Assembly (NCBI GenBank): GCA_028277885.1
Contig: JANQFK010000086.1
Coordinates: 52,014 to 116,013, forward strand
Direction of reading: 5' to 3'
Length of the DNA stretch: 64,000 nucleotides
Origin: Myxococcota bacterium
GTDB taxonomy: Bacteria > Myxococcota_A > UBA9160 > UBA6930
Shown: piece after piece, positions 34,122 to 43,720 of the stretch
Position numbering within the stretch: the stretch's first letter is position 1
How the letters are laid out: each line of letters begins with the position of its first letter
The notes under the pieces: model-generated
Databases searched by the model: none
The model's input: only the letters and a program-made list of their open reading frames with translations
Told to the model about the DNA's origin: nothing
Program-made: the position numbers and the translations under genes

Positions 34122-37100
34122 GGGGCCGCGCGCCGCCGGCACAGCGGGCGCGCCAGCAGCATCGGGAGCAGCAGGGTCACGAGGTCGCCCAGGGAGGCCC
34201 GGCCTCCCTCGTCGCCGGGGCCGCTCCCGCACGCCATGCCCGGCGCCGACTCGACGCTCACCCGCACGTCGTCCGCGCCGCTCGAGAGCTCGCCCTCGCT
34301 CACCACCAGCGCGACGCGGTAGAGGCCCGGGGTGCGGGCCCAGAACCAGGGCCGCGGGGTGTCGGCGTCCATCAGCGTGGGCTGGGAGCCCGGCGGCGAC
34401 TCCACCACCTGCCAGTCGAACGCGAGGAGCCCGCCCGCGACGGGCCGGCTCGCCGAGCCGTCGAGGCGCACGCCGTCGCCGCCGCTCGCCACGGCGTCGG
34501 GGCCGGCGTCGGCGACCGGGGCCTCGGGCAGGGCCAGCGTGGTGGCGGGGTCGCCGATCAGCACCAGGCTGCGGCGCGCGTCGTCGGCTCCGTCGAGCAG
34601 CGCGATCGCCTGCATGGCGGCGAGGAAGACGTCGCCGACGCGCCGGCCGTTGCGGCCGAGGAGCTCCTCCGCGAACGCCTCGGCGAAGGCCTGCTGGGCC
34701 GGGAAGGGCGAGACCGTGGTGGAGGACACGAACGCCACCGCGCCCCGGTCCGGCGGCGCCAGCGCCGCCTCGGCCAGGGAGTCCTCGTTCGGCGCGTCGA
34801 AGAAGCCGTTCAGGCAGTTGAGTGCGAGGAAGAGCGGCGCCGGCGAGGGGGCGAGGTCGGCGAGGTCGTCCGCCCCGAAGATCGCCTCCTCGGCCCAGTG
34901 GCGTGCGCCGCCGTGGCCGGCGTAGACCACCAGTGCGGCCCCGGCCTCGATTCCGGCGCGCAGGCTCGCGTTGGCGGCCGCGCCGGCGCCGGCGTCGGGG
35001 AGCCCGGCCAGATGGACGCGCTCCACCTCGAAGCCCCCCGGCGCCCGCGCCGCGAAGGCCTCGGTGGCGGCCTCGAAGCGCTCCGCCTCCACGGGATGGC
35101 CGGCGCCGGCGCCGTCGTCCGCCGCCAGCAGCAGGCGTCGCCGCCAGTCCGCGGCGGGGTCCGGATCGGCCTCGTAGGCGACCAGCTTCGCCACCACGTC
35201 GGCCAGCTCCGCGGCGTCCCGCGCGGGCAGGCGCCCGACGGCGAGGGCCAGCGGGGCGCCGGGCGGCGTGCCGAACCAGGTATCCGACGCGGACTCCACG
35301 AAGGTGGTGTCGAGCAGCATGGTGGGCGTGGCGTTGCGCGCGCTCCCGGAGAGGAAGTCGCGGTAGTCGTAGCTGGCGTCGCCCACCAGCAGCAGGTAGC
35401 GGGGCGCGGGGTCCCAGGTGGCGAGGAGCCCGAGCACGAGGTCACGCAGCGCGGGCGGCGAGAAGCGGCCGCCGGCCAGCTCGTCGTAGACCTGCTCCAC
35501 GTCGATGCGCGCGGTGGCGAGCCCCTGGCTCTCGCGCAGCGCGACCAGGGGGTCGAGGGCCTCGAGCAGCTCGGCGGGCCCGATCGCCACCCAGTCCGCG
35601 CCGCCGCCGGTGCTCCAGCTCGAGCCCTCGCGCAGGCCCAGCGCGTGGGGAGCCGTCGGGGTCTCGACGACCGCGTAGCGCCGGCCGGCGAGCTGCGCGA
35701 AGCGCAGCGTGCCCGCCTCCCACACCGCTCCCTCGACCACGCCGGGCGCGTCGGGATCGGTGACGTCCCAGACCCGGGCGCCGGCCGCGACGCCCTCCAC
35801 CTCCGCGACGCCGTCGGCGTCGGCCTCGAACACGAGCCGGTCCGCGTCCGCGGCTCTCGGCTCGAGAGCGCGGCGGTAGCCCACCTCGAGGGCGTCCACG
35901 TAGATCAGGTCGAAGGGCGCGCCGGAGTCGAAGCGGGGATGGATCTCGACGGCGAGCTCGTCCCCGGCGAGGAGTGCGGCCGGGACCGGGACCGTGGCGT
36001 CGAAGGCCTCGGTGCCGTCGAAGCGCACGTCGAGTAGCGTCGTGCCCCCGACGCGGACCTCGAAGTGGTGGTCCTCGGGGACGTCCGCGAAGCTCGTGCC
36101 CCCACGCAGGAGCACGCGCAGGCGGCCCGCGACGGGCAGCGCGGCGGGGGTGGGAACGGCCTGCACGACCGGCTCGTCGAACACGAAGGCGCCGACGAAG
36201 TTGTCGCCCTCGCCGTTCAGGACCGTCGGCAGGTAGGTGCGCTGCTCCTCGAGGCGGCCGAGCGCGTCGGCGTCGCCGAAGACCGGCGCGGCGCCGGGAG
36301 CCGCCGCGAGCGCCGCCGCCCTCGGGCCCGGGCCCGGCGCCAGCAGGTAGACCTCGCGATCCGTGTAGCGGTCCTCGTGGGCGCGGCTCCAGAAGCGCAG
36401 GCGGTCGCCGGCGTCGAGCCGCCCGTCGGCCTCGCCTTCGATCCGCAACGCGACGTCGCCGCCCTGGCGCGTGAGCCCGAGGCTGCGCGGGTCCACGCCG
36501 GGATCGAGCCCGGCCGCCAGCAGCTCCGCCGCCCCGACCTCGACCAGGCCGGCGCCGCGCGTCTCGATCTCCAGCCCGGGCCCGGCCGCGGAGGCGGCGG
36601 GCACCGGGGCGGGGCTCGCCGCCGTCGCGGCGCCGGCGCCGGCCGGGCTCGCGGTGGCCGGCTCGGCGCCCGGCGGCGCCGCGGCCCCGCCGCCGGCCAC
36701 GACCGCGAAGCCGTCGAAGGCGACGGGGTCGAGCGCGATGGGCAGCGCGCCGGCCCGGGGCGTGGCGAGGATCGGCCCGTGACGCGTCACCGTGCCGTCG
36801 AGCTCGACGTCCTCGAGCCAGTACTCGAGCTCCACCCCGTTCTCGACGCCGCGGTCGAGGATCGCGTAGCGGCCGGCGAGGTCGGTGGTGCCGCGCCCCA
36901 GCAGCAGCGTCGCGTTCACCCGGGTGAGCGGGGCGTCTCCGGCTCCGCCGACGTGCCGGCGGTGCAGGTGGAAGCCCAGGTTCTCGAACTCCGACGCCGT
37001 CTCCCAGGCGACGAGCACCTCGCCGTCGCCCGCCAGGGCCTCGAAGCTCGAGAGCTCCACCGCGACCGGCGTGGCCGCGGTGGTGGTCACCGACAGGTCG

Positions 37101-39730
37101 CACAGCGGGCCGAGGCTCTCGGTGCGCGGGAAGCTCGCGCTCGACCAGGCCGGCGTGAAGCTGGCGCGGGTCCCCATCGCGGCGGGCGCCGGCGGCTTCG
37201 GGATCGGCGGCGCCGGGTTCACGGCGGGCGCGGCGCCGCCGCCGCGGAAGCGGGGCCCCTCGGTGAGGTACAGGGTCTGGGGCGAGGTGGTGGCGTCCAC
37301 CCGCACCGCGTAGGCGAGGGTGGCGGCCGAGGCGGGCGGGATGCTGGTCCAGGTGGCGACGACGTTGCCCGAGCACGGAGGCCCGGCGCAGGGCGTCACC
37401 GCTCCGCCGACGCCGCCGGACACGATGGCGCCGCCGCCGACGTTGGGGCCCGTGTCCACGTACTGGGTCGGCGCCGGGACCGGGGCCGTCACGCTCACGT
37501 TGGTGATCGCGTTCACCGGGTCGGGGTTCACGAGGGTGACCTCGACCGCGTAGTGGGCGAAGACGCCCGGCGTCGGATCCGGCGGATCGCCGGCGAGGGG
37601 CAGGGCCGAGTGCATCAGGCGCGGCGCGTAGGGGCGCGCCGCGCCGTCCATGGAGGTGGGCGTGAGCGGGCTCGGCGTCTCGTCGTAGCGCGGCAGGTAG
37701 TAGCGCAGGAAGGTGTTCGTCCCGGCGGCGAAGGGCTCCTGGTTGTAGGCCGGGCCGGGGCTCGCCGTCAGCGCGGGCGTGGGGTTGGCGGCGAGGTTGC
37801 CCGGCGGCACCGGGATCGGCGGGCCCGTGCCGCCCCCGTCCACCCAGCCGTTGAAGTCGGCGCCGCGCTCGCTGATGTAGTTGTTGCCGTTGGCGAGGTT
37901 GGTGATCTGGGCCACGTAGCCCCACAGCCCGTAGTCGGTGCGCGCGCTCGGCCCGTCGGGGGTCGGCGACGCCACCGGCGCGAGGGCCGGGTCCACGTTG
38001 GTCTCGAAGTGGAGGTTGCTGGGCGTGCTGATCGCCACCGGCGTCTGGGAGCCCTCCCGGGAGTGGAGGGTGAGACTCGTCCCGGGGTTCGTGCTGGCGT
38101 CCCAGTCGAAGTTGCTGGCGGTGAACTCGCAGCCGCGATCGAAGTAGGGGTACAGCCGGAAGGGGTCCAGCGGCGTGAAGCGCGGGAAGCTGCCGGTGGT
38201 CTGGGTGATGCCGTAGATGGGCGCGTGGGAGTAGGCGTTGAAGCCGTCCACCCAGAGACCGAAGGCATTCAGGTCGTTGTTGCCAGGGAGCTGGATGCGC
38301 AGCCGGTAGAGCCCCTCGTTGCCCGCGCCCAGCGGGATGCCGGCGCCGCGCACCGCCAGGCTGGCGAGCGGGTTGGGGCCCACGCCGTCGCAGGGCGGCG
38401 TCGCGCAGCTGAGGGTGGCGATGCGCATGTCGAGGTCGGCGCGCCCGTTGGCCGCGATGGTGTGGCTCGCCACCAGCGTGCCGGCGGGATCGAAGAGATC
38501 GAGCTGGGTGGCGGTGTTGAAGCCCCCGCCCCCGGCGTCGCGATCGAGCCCGTCCCGCACGTTGGCGTCGAACAGGCGGATCTCGAGGGGGGCTGCGGTG
38601 GAGGTGACCTCGATGAAGACGTCGATCTGGTTCTCGACGTCCCCCCAGCCGCTCGGCTGGCCGGGCCCGATGACGAGGCCGCCCGAGCCAGGGATGGGGG
38701 CGCGGCGGGTCGGCGTGCCGAGGTTCGCCGCGGGCAGCGTCGAGGCCAGCGGCGGCGAGAACCCCATGCCGACCGGGAAGGACCCCGGGAGCGGGCCGGC
38801 GGGGATCGCGGTGGGGGCCGGGTTGCCCGGCGGCACGTTCACCAGGCCGCCGAACGCGTTGGCGACCACCAGGTCCCCGGTGAAGTAGTCGACGCTGAAG
38901 CCGATCGGGCCGTTCAGCGGCGCTCCCGCGGCCAGGGTGGTGAAGCCGCCCGTGGGCCGGTCGAAGCGCAGCACCGCCTGGTTGGCGAGGTCCGCGATGT
39001 AGTAGCTCCCGTAGGGCCCCACCTCGAAGTGGATCTGGCTGGTGGTGCCGCCGCCGGAGACGTTCACCACGTTGCCGCCCCCGATGGGGACGCGCTGGAT
39101 CGCGCCGCCGAGCTCGAGGATCGCGAGGTTGAGGCCCGGGCTGGCGCCGGTGAAGGGCCGCGGGTCGACGTCGACGTCGGTCGGGTCGGCCAGGCCGACG
39201 CCCCCGGTGTCGAGCCGCACGGGCGCCCCGCCGCCCGGCGCGATGGCGTACACGGCGCCGTTCGCGGCCGCGCCGAAGCTGGCACCGACGTCGGCCACGT
39301 AGATGGTGCCGTCGCTCCCCACGGCGACGCCGAGGGGGTTCACCAGGGGGGCGCCGGCCGCCACCACCGCGAGCACCGGTGCGCCGCCTCCCGTCGTCAC
39401 CCGGTAGACGGCGCCGTCGGTGGCGCCGCCGGCGTTGCCCTCGTCGACGACGATGACGTCGCCGTTGGTGGGGTCGACGGCGCAGTCCCAGGGGTCGACG
39501 AGCACCGCCGGCGCCGGCGTCTGGTTGGTGACGACGCCCGCGGGCGTGACCGTCGCCAGCCAGCCGTCGACGGCGCCGGCGAGCGTCGCGCCGAGACCGG
39601 AGACGCAGTAGTCGCCGGGCGGCACGGCAGCGAGACCGGGCCGCGCCGGGAGCACCGCGAGCAGCAGAAGCAGCGCGCAGCGGAGGCGCGACGCCGCGGC
39701 AGCTCGGGGCGGAAGTCCGGACGCCGGCAT
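34118..39730 (-). CDS. giant secreted C25-family (gingipain-like) peptidase with beta-propeller region
   Basis: An 1870-residue exported protein. Residues 1-34 form a signal peptide. About 70-340 hold repeats of the VAVDPTNGDVIVVD / GVAVGSDGTIYVADVG kind, typical of NHL or SMP-30-like beta-propellers. The middle has domains rich in Thr, Pro and Gly that I cannot name. About 1390-1730 is a peptidase C25 domain: RYLLLVGDASYDYRDFL, AVGRLPARDAAEL, the catalytic His in VVYAGHGGARHW (about 1606) and Cys in LALNCLNGFF (about 1639), then LIGDPATTL. About 1737-1830 resembles a PKD/REJ-like beta domain. The end, a hydrophobic helix followed by CRRRAAP, looks like a membrane anchor or sorting tail. Probably cell-surface or secreted; cargo unknown. 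Confidence 0.85.
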   Translation of the reverse strand: MPASGLPPRAAAASRLRCALLLLLAVLPARPGLAAVPPGDYCVSGLGATLAGAVDGWLATVTPAGVVTNQTPAPAVLVDPWDCAVDPTNGDVIVVDEGNAGGATDGAVYRVTTGGGAPVLAVVAAGAPLVNPLGVAVGSDGTIYVADVGASFGAAANGAVYAIAPGGGAPVRLDTGGVGLADPTDVDVDPRPFTGASPGLNLAILELGGAIQRVPIGGGNVVNVSGGGTTSQIHFEVGPYGSYYIADLANQAVLRFDRPTGGFTTLAAGAPLNGPIGFSVDYFTGDLVVANAFGGLVNVPPGNPAPTAIPAGPLPGSFPVGMGFSPPLASTLPAANLGTPTRRAPIPGSGGLVIGPGQPSGWGDVENQIDVFIEVTSTAAPLEIRLFDANVRDGLDRDAGGGGFNTATQLDLFDPAGTLVASHTIAANGRADLDMRIATLSCATPPCDGVGPNPLASLAVRGAGIPLGAGNEGLYRLRIQLPGNNDLNAFGLWVDGFNAYSHAPIYGITQTTGSFPRFTPLDPFRLYPYFDRGCEFTASNFDWDASTNPGTSLTLHSREGSQTPVAISTPSNLHFETNVDPALAPVASPTPDGPSARTDYGLWGYVAQITNLANGNNYISERGADFNGWVDGGGTGPPIPVPPGNLAANPTPALTASPGPAYNQEPFAAGTNTFLRYYLPRYDETPSPLTPTSMDGAARPYAPRLMHSALPLAGDPPDPTPGVFAHYAVEVTLVNPDPVNAITNVSVTAPVPAPTQYVDTGPNVGGGAIVSGGVGGAVTPCAGPPCSGNVVATWTSIPPASAATLAYAVRVDATTSPQTLYLTEGPRFRGGGAAPAVNPAPPIPKPPAPAAMGTRASFTPAWSSASFPRTESLGPLCDLSVTTTAATPVAVELSSFEALAGDGEVLVAWETASEFENLGFHLHRRHVGGAGDAPLTRVNATLLLGRGTTDLAGRYAILDRGVENGVELEYWLEDVELDGTVTRHGPILATPRAGALPIALDPVAFDGFAVVAGGGAAAPPGAEPATASPAGAGAATAASPAPVPAASAAGPGLEIETRGAGLVEVGAAELLAAGLDPGVDPRSLGLTRQGGDVALRIEGEADGRLDAGDRLRFWSRAHEDRYTDREVYLLAPGPGPRAAALAAAPGAAPVFGDADALGRLEEQRTYLPTVLNGEGDNFVGAFVFDEPVVQAVPTPAALPVAGRLRVLLRGGTSFADVPEDHHFEVRVGGTTLLDVRFDGTEAFDATVPVPAALLAGDELAVEIHPRFDSGAPFDLIYVDALEVGYRRALEPRAADADRLVFEADADGVAEVEGVAAGARVWDVTDPDAPGVVEGAVWEAGTLRFAQLAGRRYAVVETPTAPHALGLREGSSWSTGGGADWVAIGPAELLEALDPLVALRESQGLATARIDVEQVYDELAGGRFSPPALRDLVLGLLATWDPAPRYLLLVGDASYDYRDFLSGSARNATPTMLLDTTFVESASDTWFGTPPGAPLALAVGRLPARDAAELADVVAKLVAYEADPDPAADWRRRLLLAADDGAGAGHPVEAERFEAATEAFAARAPGGFEVERVHLAGLPDAGAGAAANASLRAGIEAGAALVVYAGHGGARHWAEEAIFGADDLADLAPSPAPLFLALNCLNGFFDAPNEDSLAEAALAPPDRGAVAFVSSTTVSPFPAQQAFAEAFAEELLGRNGRRVGDVFLAAMQAIALLDGADDARRSLVLIGDPATTLALPEAPVADAGPDAVASGGDGVRLDGSASRPVAGGLLAFDWQVVESPPGSQPTLMDADTPRPWFWARTPGLYRVALVVSEGELSSGADDVRVSVESAPGMACGSGPGDEGGRASLGDLVTLLLPMLLARPLCRRRAAP

Positions 39731-39861
39731 GGTCGTTTCATCGACCGTGGCGTCGGTGGGATTGAGTGGGATCGGGTCCGTTGGCTCCCCGACCTCTCCA
39801 GCCCGCAGCGCGCGCGCAGCTTCCGGCGTAGACCGGCGTCCGGGCCGGGCCCCCCTGGCCG

Positions 39862-39918
39862 AGCGAGCCCTTCGGGCTCGCTTTGCGGCGGAGGCCGACC
39901 CATCCTGGGCCGGCCTCC
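39862..39918 (-). terminator. tandem hairpins downstream of the small lipoprotein gene
   Basis: AGCGAGCCC (39862-39870) pairs with GGGCTCGCT (39874-39882) across a three-base loop. A second hairpin, GGAGGCCG (39890-39897) with CGGCCTCC (39911-39918) and an inner CCC/GGG, touches the stop codon. Together they should end the lipoprotein transcript before the peptidase gene. The second hairpin resembles the one at 43721-43741. Confidence 0.55.
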
Positions 39919-40424
39919 TAGCCCGCCTGGCGGCGGCTCAGCCAGATCGCCAGCAGGCCGAGGAAGATCACGAGCAGCATCGCGAGCCACACGGGGCGGC
40001 GGCTGTCCACCTCGTCGGCGGCGTCGCGTCCGGCGCCCACCGGCGGGACGCCCTCCACGACCCCCTCGGCGCCGGCTTCGGCCGCGGCCTCGGCGGCGGG
40101 GTCGGCCGGCGAGGCCAGCGGCCCGGCCGCCGCTCCGGCGGTCGCCACCACGCCCCCGGCCGCCGCGGCCGCGCTGCCGGCGGGCCCTGCACGGCCCGAG
40201 GGACGCGGCGTGGGACGCCACGCGCCCTTCGGGCGCCAGTCCTCCCCGCCCGCCTCGAACTCGTTGGCAACGGCCTCGGGCGCGCTCTCCGCCGCGGCCC
40301 CGCTGGTCCGGGGCCCCGCAGTCTCGCTGCGGAACAGCGCGCAGCCGCTCACCAGGGAGAGGAGGAGGAGGGCCGTGAGGACCACTCGCGGTCGGGGTGT
40401 CGACAGGTTCTTCCGCATCCGCAT
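39918..40424 (-). CDS. small lipoprotein with C-terminal transmembrane helix
   Basis: A 168-residue product with an N-terminal lipoprotein signal (MRMRKNL, hydrophobic core, lipobox LVSGC) and a C-terminal hydrophobic helix VWLAMLLVIFLGLLAIWL followed by SRRQAG. The middle is low-complexity, rich in Ala, Gly, Glu and Pro, including runs of Ala. I do not recognise a family. Two anchors on one small protein would be odd; either the lipobox is decorative and the C-terminus anchors it, or the protein spans the periplasm. ATG at 40424 (or the one six bases later) is the first start that gives a signal; upstream codons encode a Cys/Ala-rich leader of no obvious sense. Confidence 0.62.
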   Translation of the reverse strand: MRMRKNLSTPRPRVVLTALLLLSLVSGCALFRSETAGPRTSGAAAESAPEAVANEFEAGGEDWRPKGAWRPTPRPSGRAGPAGSAAAAAGGVVATAGAAAGPLASPADPAAEAAAEAGAEGVVEGVPPVGAGRDAADEVDSRRPVWLAMLLVIFLGLLAIWLSRRQAG

Positions 40425-40566
40425 CGCTTCAACTCCAACGCAGCAGGAACAGCACGAATCCGCCCTCACGGCCGGAGCCGCCACGATTGCAAGATGCGTG
40501 CAAACGGGCGGCGGCGGGGCCCTTCCCGCCGCGCGGCGTCCACTCCCGCCGGCAGCTGCGCCCCCA

Positions 40567-40590
40567 CTGCCGGCTCCCGAGAGCCGGCAG
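40567..40590. terminator. strong hairpin between M48 peptidase and small lipoprotein genes
   Basis: CTGCCGGCTC (40567-40576) and GAGCCGGCAG (40581-40590) are perfect complements with a four-base loop. It lies 112 bases beyond the M48 stop on the minus strand and 143 bases before the lipoprotein start; no T-run follows. Confidence 0.45.
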
Positions 40591-40701
40591 GCCGGAAGCA
40601 AGTGACCCAGTCGTGGGAAAGGTCGTTCCGCTCGGCGGCCGGGAGCCGGCTCAGCGGGCTTCCGGAGTCCCCTGGCTGGGGGACGTCCGGCCGACCGACT
40701 C

Positions 40702-40732
40702 CTACCGGATCGACCCCTGGCCGATCCGGTAG
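40702..40732. repeat. 11-bp inverted repeat covering the M48 stop codon
   Basis: CTACCGGATCG (40702-40712) and CGATCCGGTAG (40722-40732) are perfect inverted copies separated by nine bases. The stem includes the TAG stop and the codons for the last ten residues of the M48 peptidase. It could act as an mRNA-end hairpin. Confidence 0.5.
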
Positions 40733-42186
40733 GGCTCGCGCAGCGCCACCTTCACGAGCTGCCCCTCCGCGAGCCGCGCGCCCATCACCAGGCCGTTCAC
40801 CGTGGCGGTGCGGTGCACGTCCCACTCGTTGCCCGTGCGCCGCGAGACGTCCTCGAGGGTCTCGCCCTCCCGCGCCTCCACGATGCGCAGCCGCAGCTCG
40901 GTCAGCTCGGCGCGCTCGTCGGTGCCGAGGGGCCGGAAGGTCCGGCTGATCGCGCGGGACAGCCCCTCGGCGCCCCGCAGCCCTCCGAGCAGGCGTCCGG
41001 TGGCGATGCGGTAGATGCGCCCGTCCCAGGCGATGAAGGTGATCTCGGCGTCGGCGGGTCCGCGCGGCGTCTGCACCGCGGCGAGGCCCCGGGCGGCGTC
41101 GAGCGCGCCGATCTTCACCGGCGTCACGCTCCGCATGCGCAGGCCCTCGCGGGACGCGTAGCGACGCGCGGCCTCCAGGGGGTCGCCGCCCTCGGAGTCG
41201 AGGGTCAGCAGCGCGATGGCGTCGCTCTCGGGCGACGTCGCCATCACGTAGGCGTTGGCGTTCTCGACCTTCCAGCCCGCCGGGAAGCGCAGCGAGAAGC
41301 CCAGCTCGGGGTGGGTGAAGCGGCTGTCCTCCACGATGCCCTCGGCGGCGGGGCGGCCCACCGGGATGCCGTCGAGGCGCCGCAGGAAGTCGGCCTGGCT
41401 CTTCGCGATGGCGAAGCGCGGGGTCCAGCGCCGCATCTGGGCGCGGGTCGCGTTCTCGGCGATGCGCTCGATGTCCGTGGGATGGGTGGAGAAGTAGGAG
41501 TTGGGCGGCACGTAGCCCTTCAGGCGGCGCCGCTCGCTCTGGAGGCTGCGCAGGATGCTCGACATGGCGGTGGGGTCGACGCCCGCGGCCACCACCAGGT
41601 CCTGCCCGATGCGGTCGGCCTCGCGCTCCTGGTTGCGCCCGTAGGCCGCGATCCCGGACACGCCGCCGATGCTCTCGCGCTGGGAGCCGGCGTCCTCGGC
41701 GCTGCTCCCGCTGGCCAGGTTCCCGAGCAGGGTGGCGAGGCCGAAGGTGGCCTGATGGGCGTGGCGCTGGGCGGCGTGGCGCGCGGCCACGTGGGCGATC
41801 TCGTGGGCGAGCACGTTGGCGAGCTCGGCCTCGGAGTTCATCAGCAGGAGCAGCCCCCGGGAGACGTAGATGCCTCCCGCCGGCAGCGCGAAGGCGTTGG
41901 GGTCGTCCATCTCGACGACCCAGAACCGGTAGGTGACGTCCTGTCGCGGCGAGTGGGCCGCAAGGGCTTCGCCGACGGAGCGGACGTACTCGGCGAGGAC
42001 CTCGTCGTGGGCCGTGCCGAACTGCTGCTGGATCTGCTGCTGGGCCTGGGCCTCGGCCTGGCGCTCCTCCTCGCCGCCCATCAGCAGCACCTCGCGGCGC
42101 CCCGTGGCGGGGTTCACCGTGGTCTCGCAGGCGAGGATCGCGAGCGCGAGGGCGGCCAGGGCGACGGGAGTGGCGGGGCGTCGCAT
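40702..42186 (-). CDS. M48-family metallopeptidase lipoprotein (BepA/YfgC-like)
   Basis: A 494-residue periplasmic lipoprotein. The signal ends in LAILAC; mature residues start ETTVNPATGRRE, typical of BepA-like proteases (NPvTG). The zinc site is HEIAH (about residue 126) with the third ligand Glu in EREADRIG. The M48 domain ends near residue 240 (YFSTHPTDIERI); the rest (about 270-490) carries an SSA of unknown kind and a LysM-like or TrwC-like end: EGETLEDVSRRTGNEWDVHRTATVNGL, VKVALREPYRI. BepA-like enzymes survey outer-membrane assembly. It lacks a TPR domain, so the C-terminal half is a different accessory. Confidence 0.87.
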   Translation of the reverse strand: MRRPATPVALAALALAILACETTVNPATGRREVLLMGGEEERQAEAQAQQQIQQQFGTAHDEVLAEYVRSVGEALAAHSPRQDVTYRFWVVEMDDPNAFALPAGGIYVSRGLLLLMNSEAELANVLAHEIAHVAARHAAQRHAHQATFGLATLLGNLASGSSAEDAGSQRESIGGVSGIAAYGRNQEREADRIGQDLVVAAGVDPTAMSSILRSLQSERRRLKGYVPPNSYFSTHPTDIERIAENATRAQMRRWTPRFAIAKSQADFLRRLDGIPVGRPAAEGIVEDSRFTHPELGFSLRFPAGWKVENANAYVMATSPESDAIALLTLDSEGGDPLEAARRYASREGLRMRSVTPVKIGALDAARGLAAVQTPRGPADAEITFIAWDGRIYRIATGRLLGGLRGAEGLSRAISRTFRPLGTDERAELTELRLRIVEAREGETLEDVSRRTGNEWDVHRTATVNGLVMGARLAEGQLVKVALREPYRIGQGSIR

Positions 42187-42493
42187 CCGGAGATGCTAGC
42201 GGGCCCCGGGCTGCACCCCCCAGCGGTCCGCCCCGGCGGTTGACGCCCCGGCGGCGCTGACCTACAGGTCGGGCATGGATCGGCTCCACCTCTCCACCGT
42301 CGACGACGTCGGCGTCCGCGTCACCTCGTTCGGTGTCGCGCCGCGCTCCATTGCGAAGTGGTGCGCGGAAGAGAGGGTCCGAAGCCGCTAGCCATCCGCC
42401 TCGCCACCCTCTCCCGCCCGCAGCCACCGGAGGGGGTCCCCAGCGAGAGAGTCGGGCGCCGCTCCAGGCCGGCCGCGGTTCCGGAGCGACAGC
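42187..42493. other. 307-bp gap between divergent M48 and MFS genes, with one short ORF
   Basis: The gap holds TTGACG (42240-42245) followed after 17 bases by TACAGG, a possible plus-strand promoter, and then a 38-codon open frame (42275-42391, ATG to TAG) starting MDRLHLSTVDDVG. This frame has no recognisable homology or ribosome-binding site and could be a leader peptide or chance. Beyond it nothing is recognisable before the MFS start. Confidence 0.4.
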
Positions 42494-43717
42494 ATGTCCG
42501 ACGCCATGGAAGCCCCGCAGGAGCCGACCCTCCGGCCGCTCTACACGCGCAACTTCGTCGCGCTCCTGGCCACCCAGGCGGCCTTCGGCTACTCGAGCTC
42601 CGCCTTCCAGATGCTGCCGAAGTTCCTGGACCGGGAGCTCGGCGCCGAGGCCGCCGAGATCGGCGCCGTGGTGGCGGCCTTCGGTCTCGCCTCGGTGGTG
42701 GCGACCCCCTTCATGGGCGACTTCGTGGACCGCTTCGGGCGCCGACGCTCCCTGGCCTGCGGTGCACTGCTGCTCGCCGTGACCTCGTGGGTCTTCGCGG
42801 CCGTCGATTCCCTCGGGCCCTTCCTCTTCGTGCTGCGCGCCATCCAGGGCATCGCCTTCGGCCTGACGTTCGTGGCCGGCTCGACCCTCGCCGTCGACGA
42901 GGCGCCACCGGAGCGCCTCGCCCAGGCCCTCGGAATCTTCGGCCTCACCATGCTCGGCATGAACGCCGTGGGTCCGCTGGTGACCGAGGAGATCGCGACG
43001 CGCAGCGGCTGGCCCGTTGCCTTCGCGGCGGCGGGCTTCGGCGGACTGCTCTGCGCGTTGCTCAGCCGCGCCGTGCGCGAGACCCCCCACGACGCCGACG
43101 CGCCCGCGCCGGACGGACTCCTCGCCATGCTGCGCCGCCCCCGCCAGGCCCGCATGGCGACCGTCATCGTGATGGTGGCCTCCGCGTGCGGCGTGATGTT
43201 CGCCTTCCACCAGCCCTTCGCCCTCGCCCTCGGCATCGAGCGCGTCGGCCTGTTCTTCGCCGCCTACGCGAGCGCCGCCGCGGTGGTGCGCCTGGGCCTC
43301 GGCGGCTTCATCGACCGCCTGGGACGCCACCGCGTCGCCATCGGCTGCCTCGCCCTCTACGCCGGGGTGGTGGCCGCCATGACGCGCCTCGATGCGATCG
43401 GCCTGGTCCCCCTCGGTGCGGTCTTCGGCGTGGCCCACGGCCTGTTCTTCCCGGCCTGCAACGCCCTCGCCCTCGAGGACGTCCCGGTGCGCGCGCGCGG
43501 CAAGGCCATGGCGATCTTCATCGGCGCCTTCAACCTGGGCTTCTCGCTGGGCCCCCTGGCCCTCGGGCGCGTCGCCGACGCAGCGGGCTACCCGCCGGTC
43601 TTCGCCATCGCGGCGGCGATCGCCTTCCTGGCCCTGGTGCTGCTCTCGCTGTCGCCGGAGGGCCGGGCGCGCCGGGTGCACGCCGCCGAGGAGGTCCCGC
43701 GGGCGGCCCTCGACTAG
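42494..43717 (+). CDS. major facilitator superfamily transporter
   Basis: A 407-residue inner-membrane protein with about 12 hydrophobic segments. The loop between the second and third helices carries the MFS motif-A pattern GDFVDRFGRRRS, and a related GGFIDRLGRHRV recurs in the second half, marking the 6+6 repeat. The pattern is of drug or small-molecule:H+ antiporters, but the substrate is not predictable. It begins at ATG (MSDAMEAPQEP). It is alone on its strand, convergent with the six-gene CoA operon, with a strong hairpin between the stops. Confidence 0.87.
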   Translation: MSDAMEAPQEPTLRPLYTRNFVALLATQAAFGYSSSAFQMLPKFLDRELGAEAAEIGAVVAAFGLASVVATPFMGDFVDRFGRRRSLACGALLLAVTSWVFAAVDSLGPFLFVLRAIQGIAFGLTFVAGSTLAVDEAPPERLAQALGIFGLTMLGMNAVGPLVTEEIATRSGWPVAFAAAGFGGLLCALLSRAVRETPHDADAPAPDGLLAMLRRPRQARMATVIVMVASACGVMFAFHQPFALALGIERVGLFFAAYASAAAVVRLGLGGFIDRLGRHRVAIGCLALYAGVVAAMTRLDAIGLVPLGAVFGVAHGLFFPACNALALEDVPVRARGKAMAIFIGAFNLGFSLGPLALGRVADAAGYPPVFAIAAAIAFLALVLLSLSPEGRARRVHAAEEVPRAALD

Positions 43718-43720
43718 GGG

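Noticed and set aside
36065..40378. A 1437-codon plus-strand open frame opposite the giant peptidase
   Set aside because: Low-complexity Arg/Gly/Ala translation, antisense to a protein with recognisable peptidase motifs.
42275..42391. 38-codon ORF as a real gene
   Set aside because: No ribosome-binding site, homology or conservation can be seen; noted only in the gap description.
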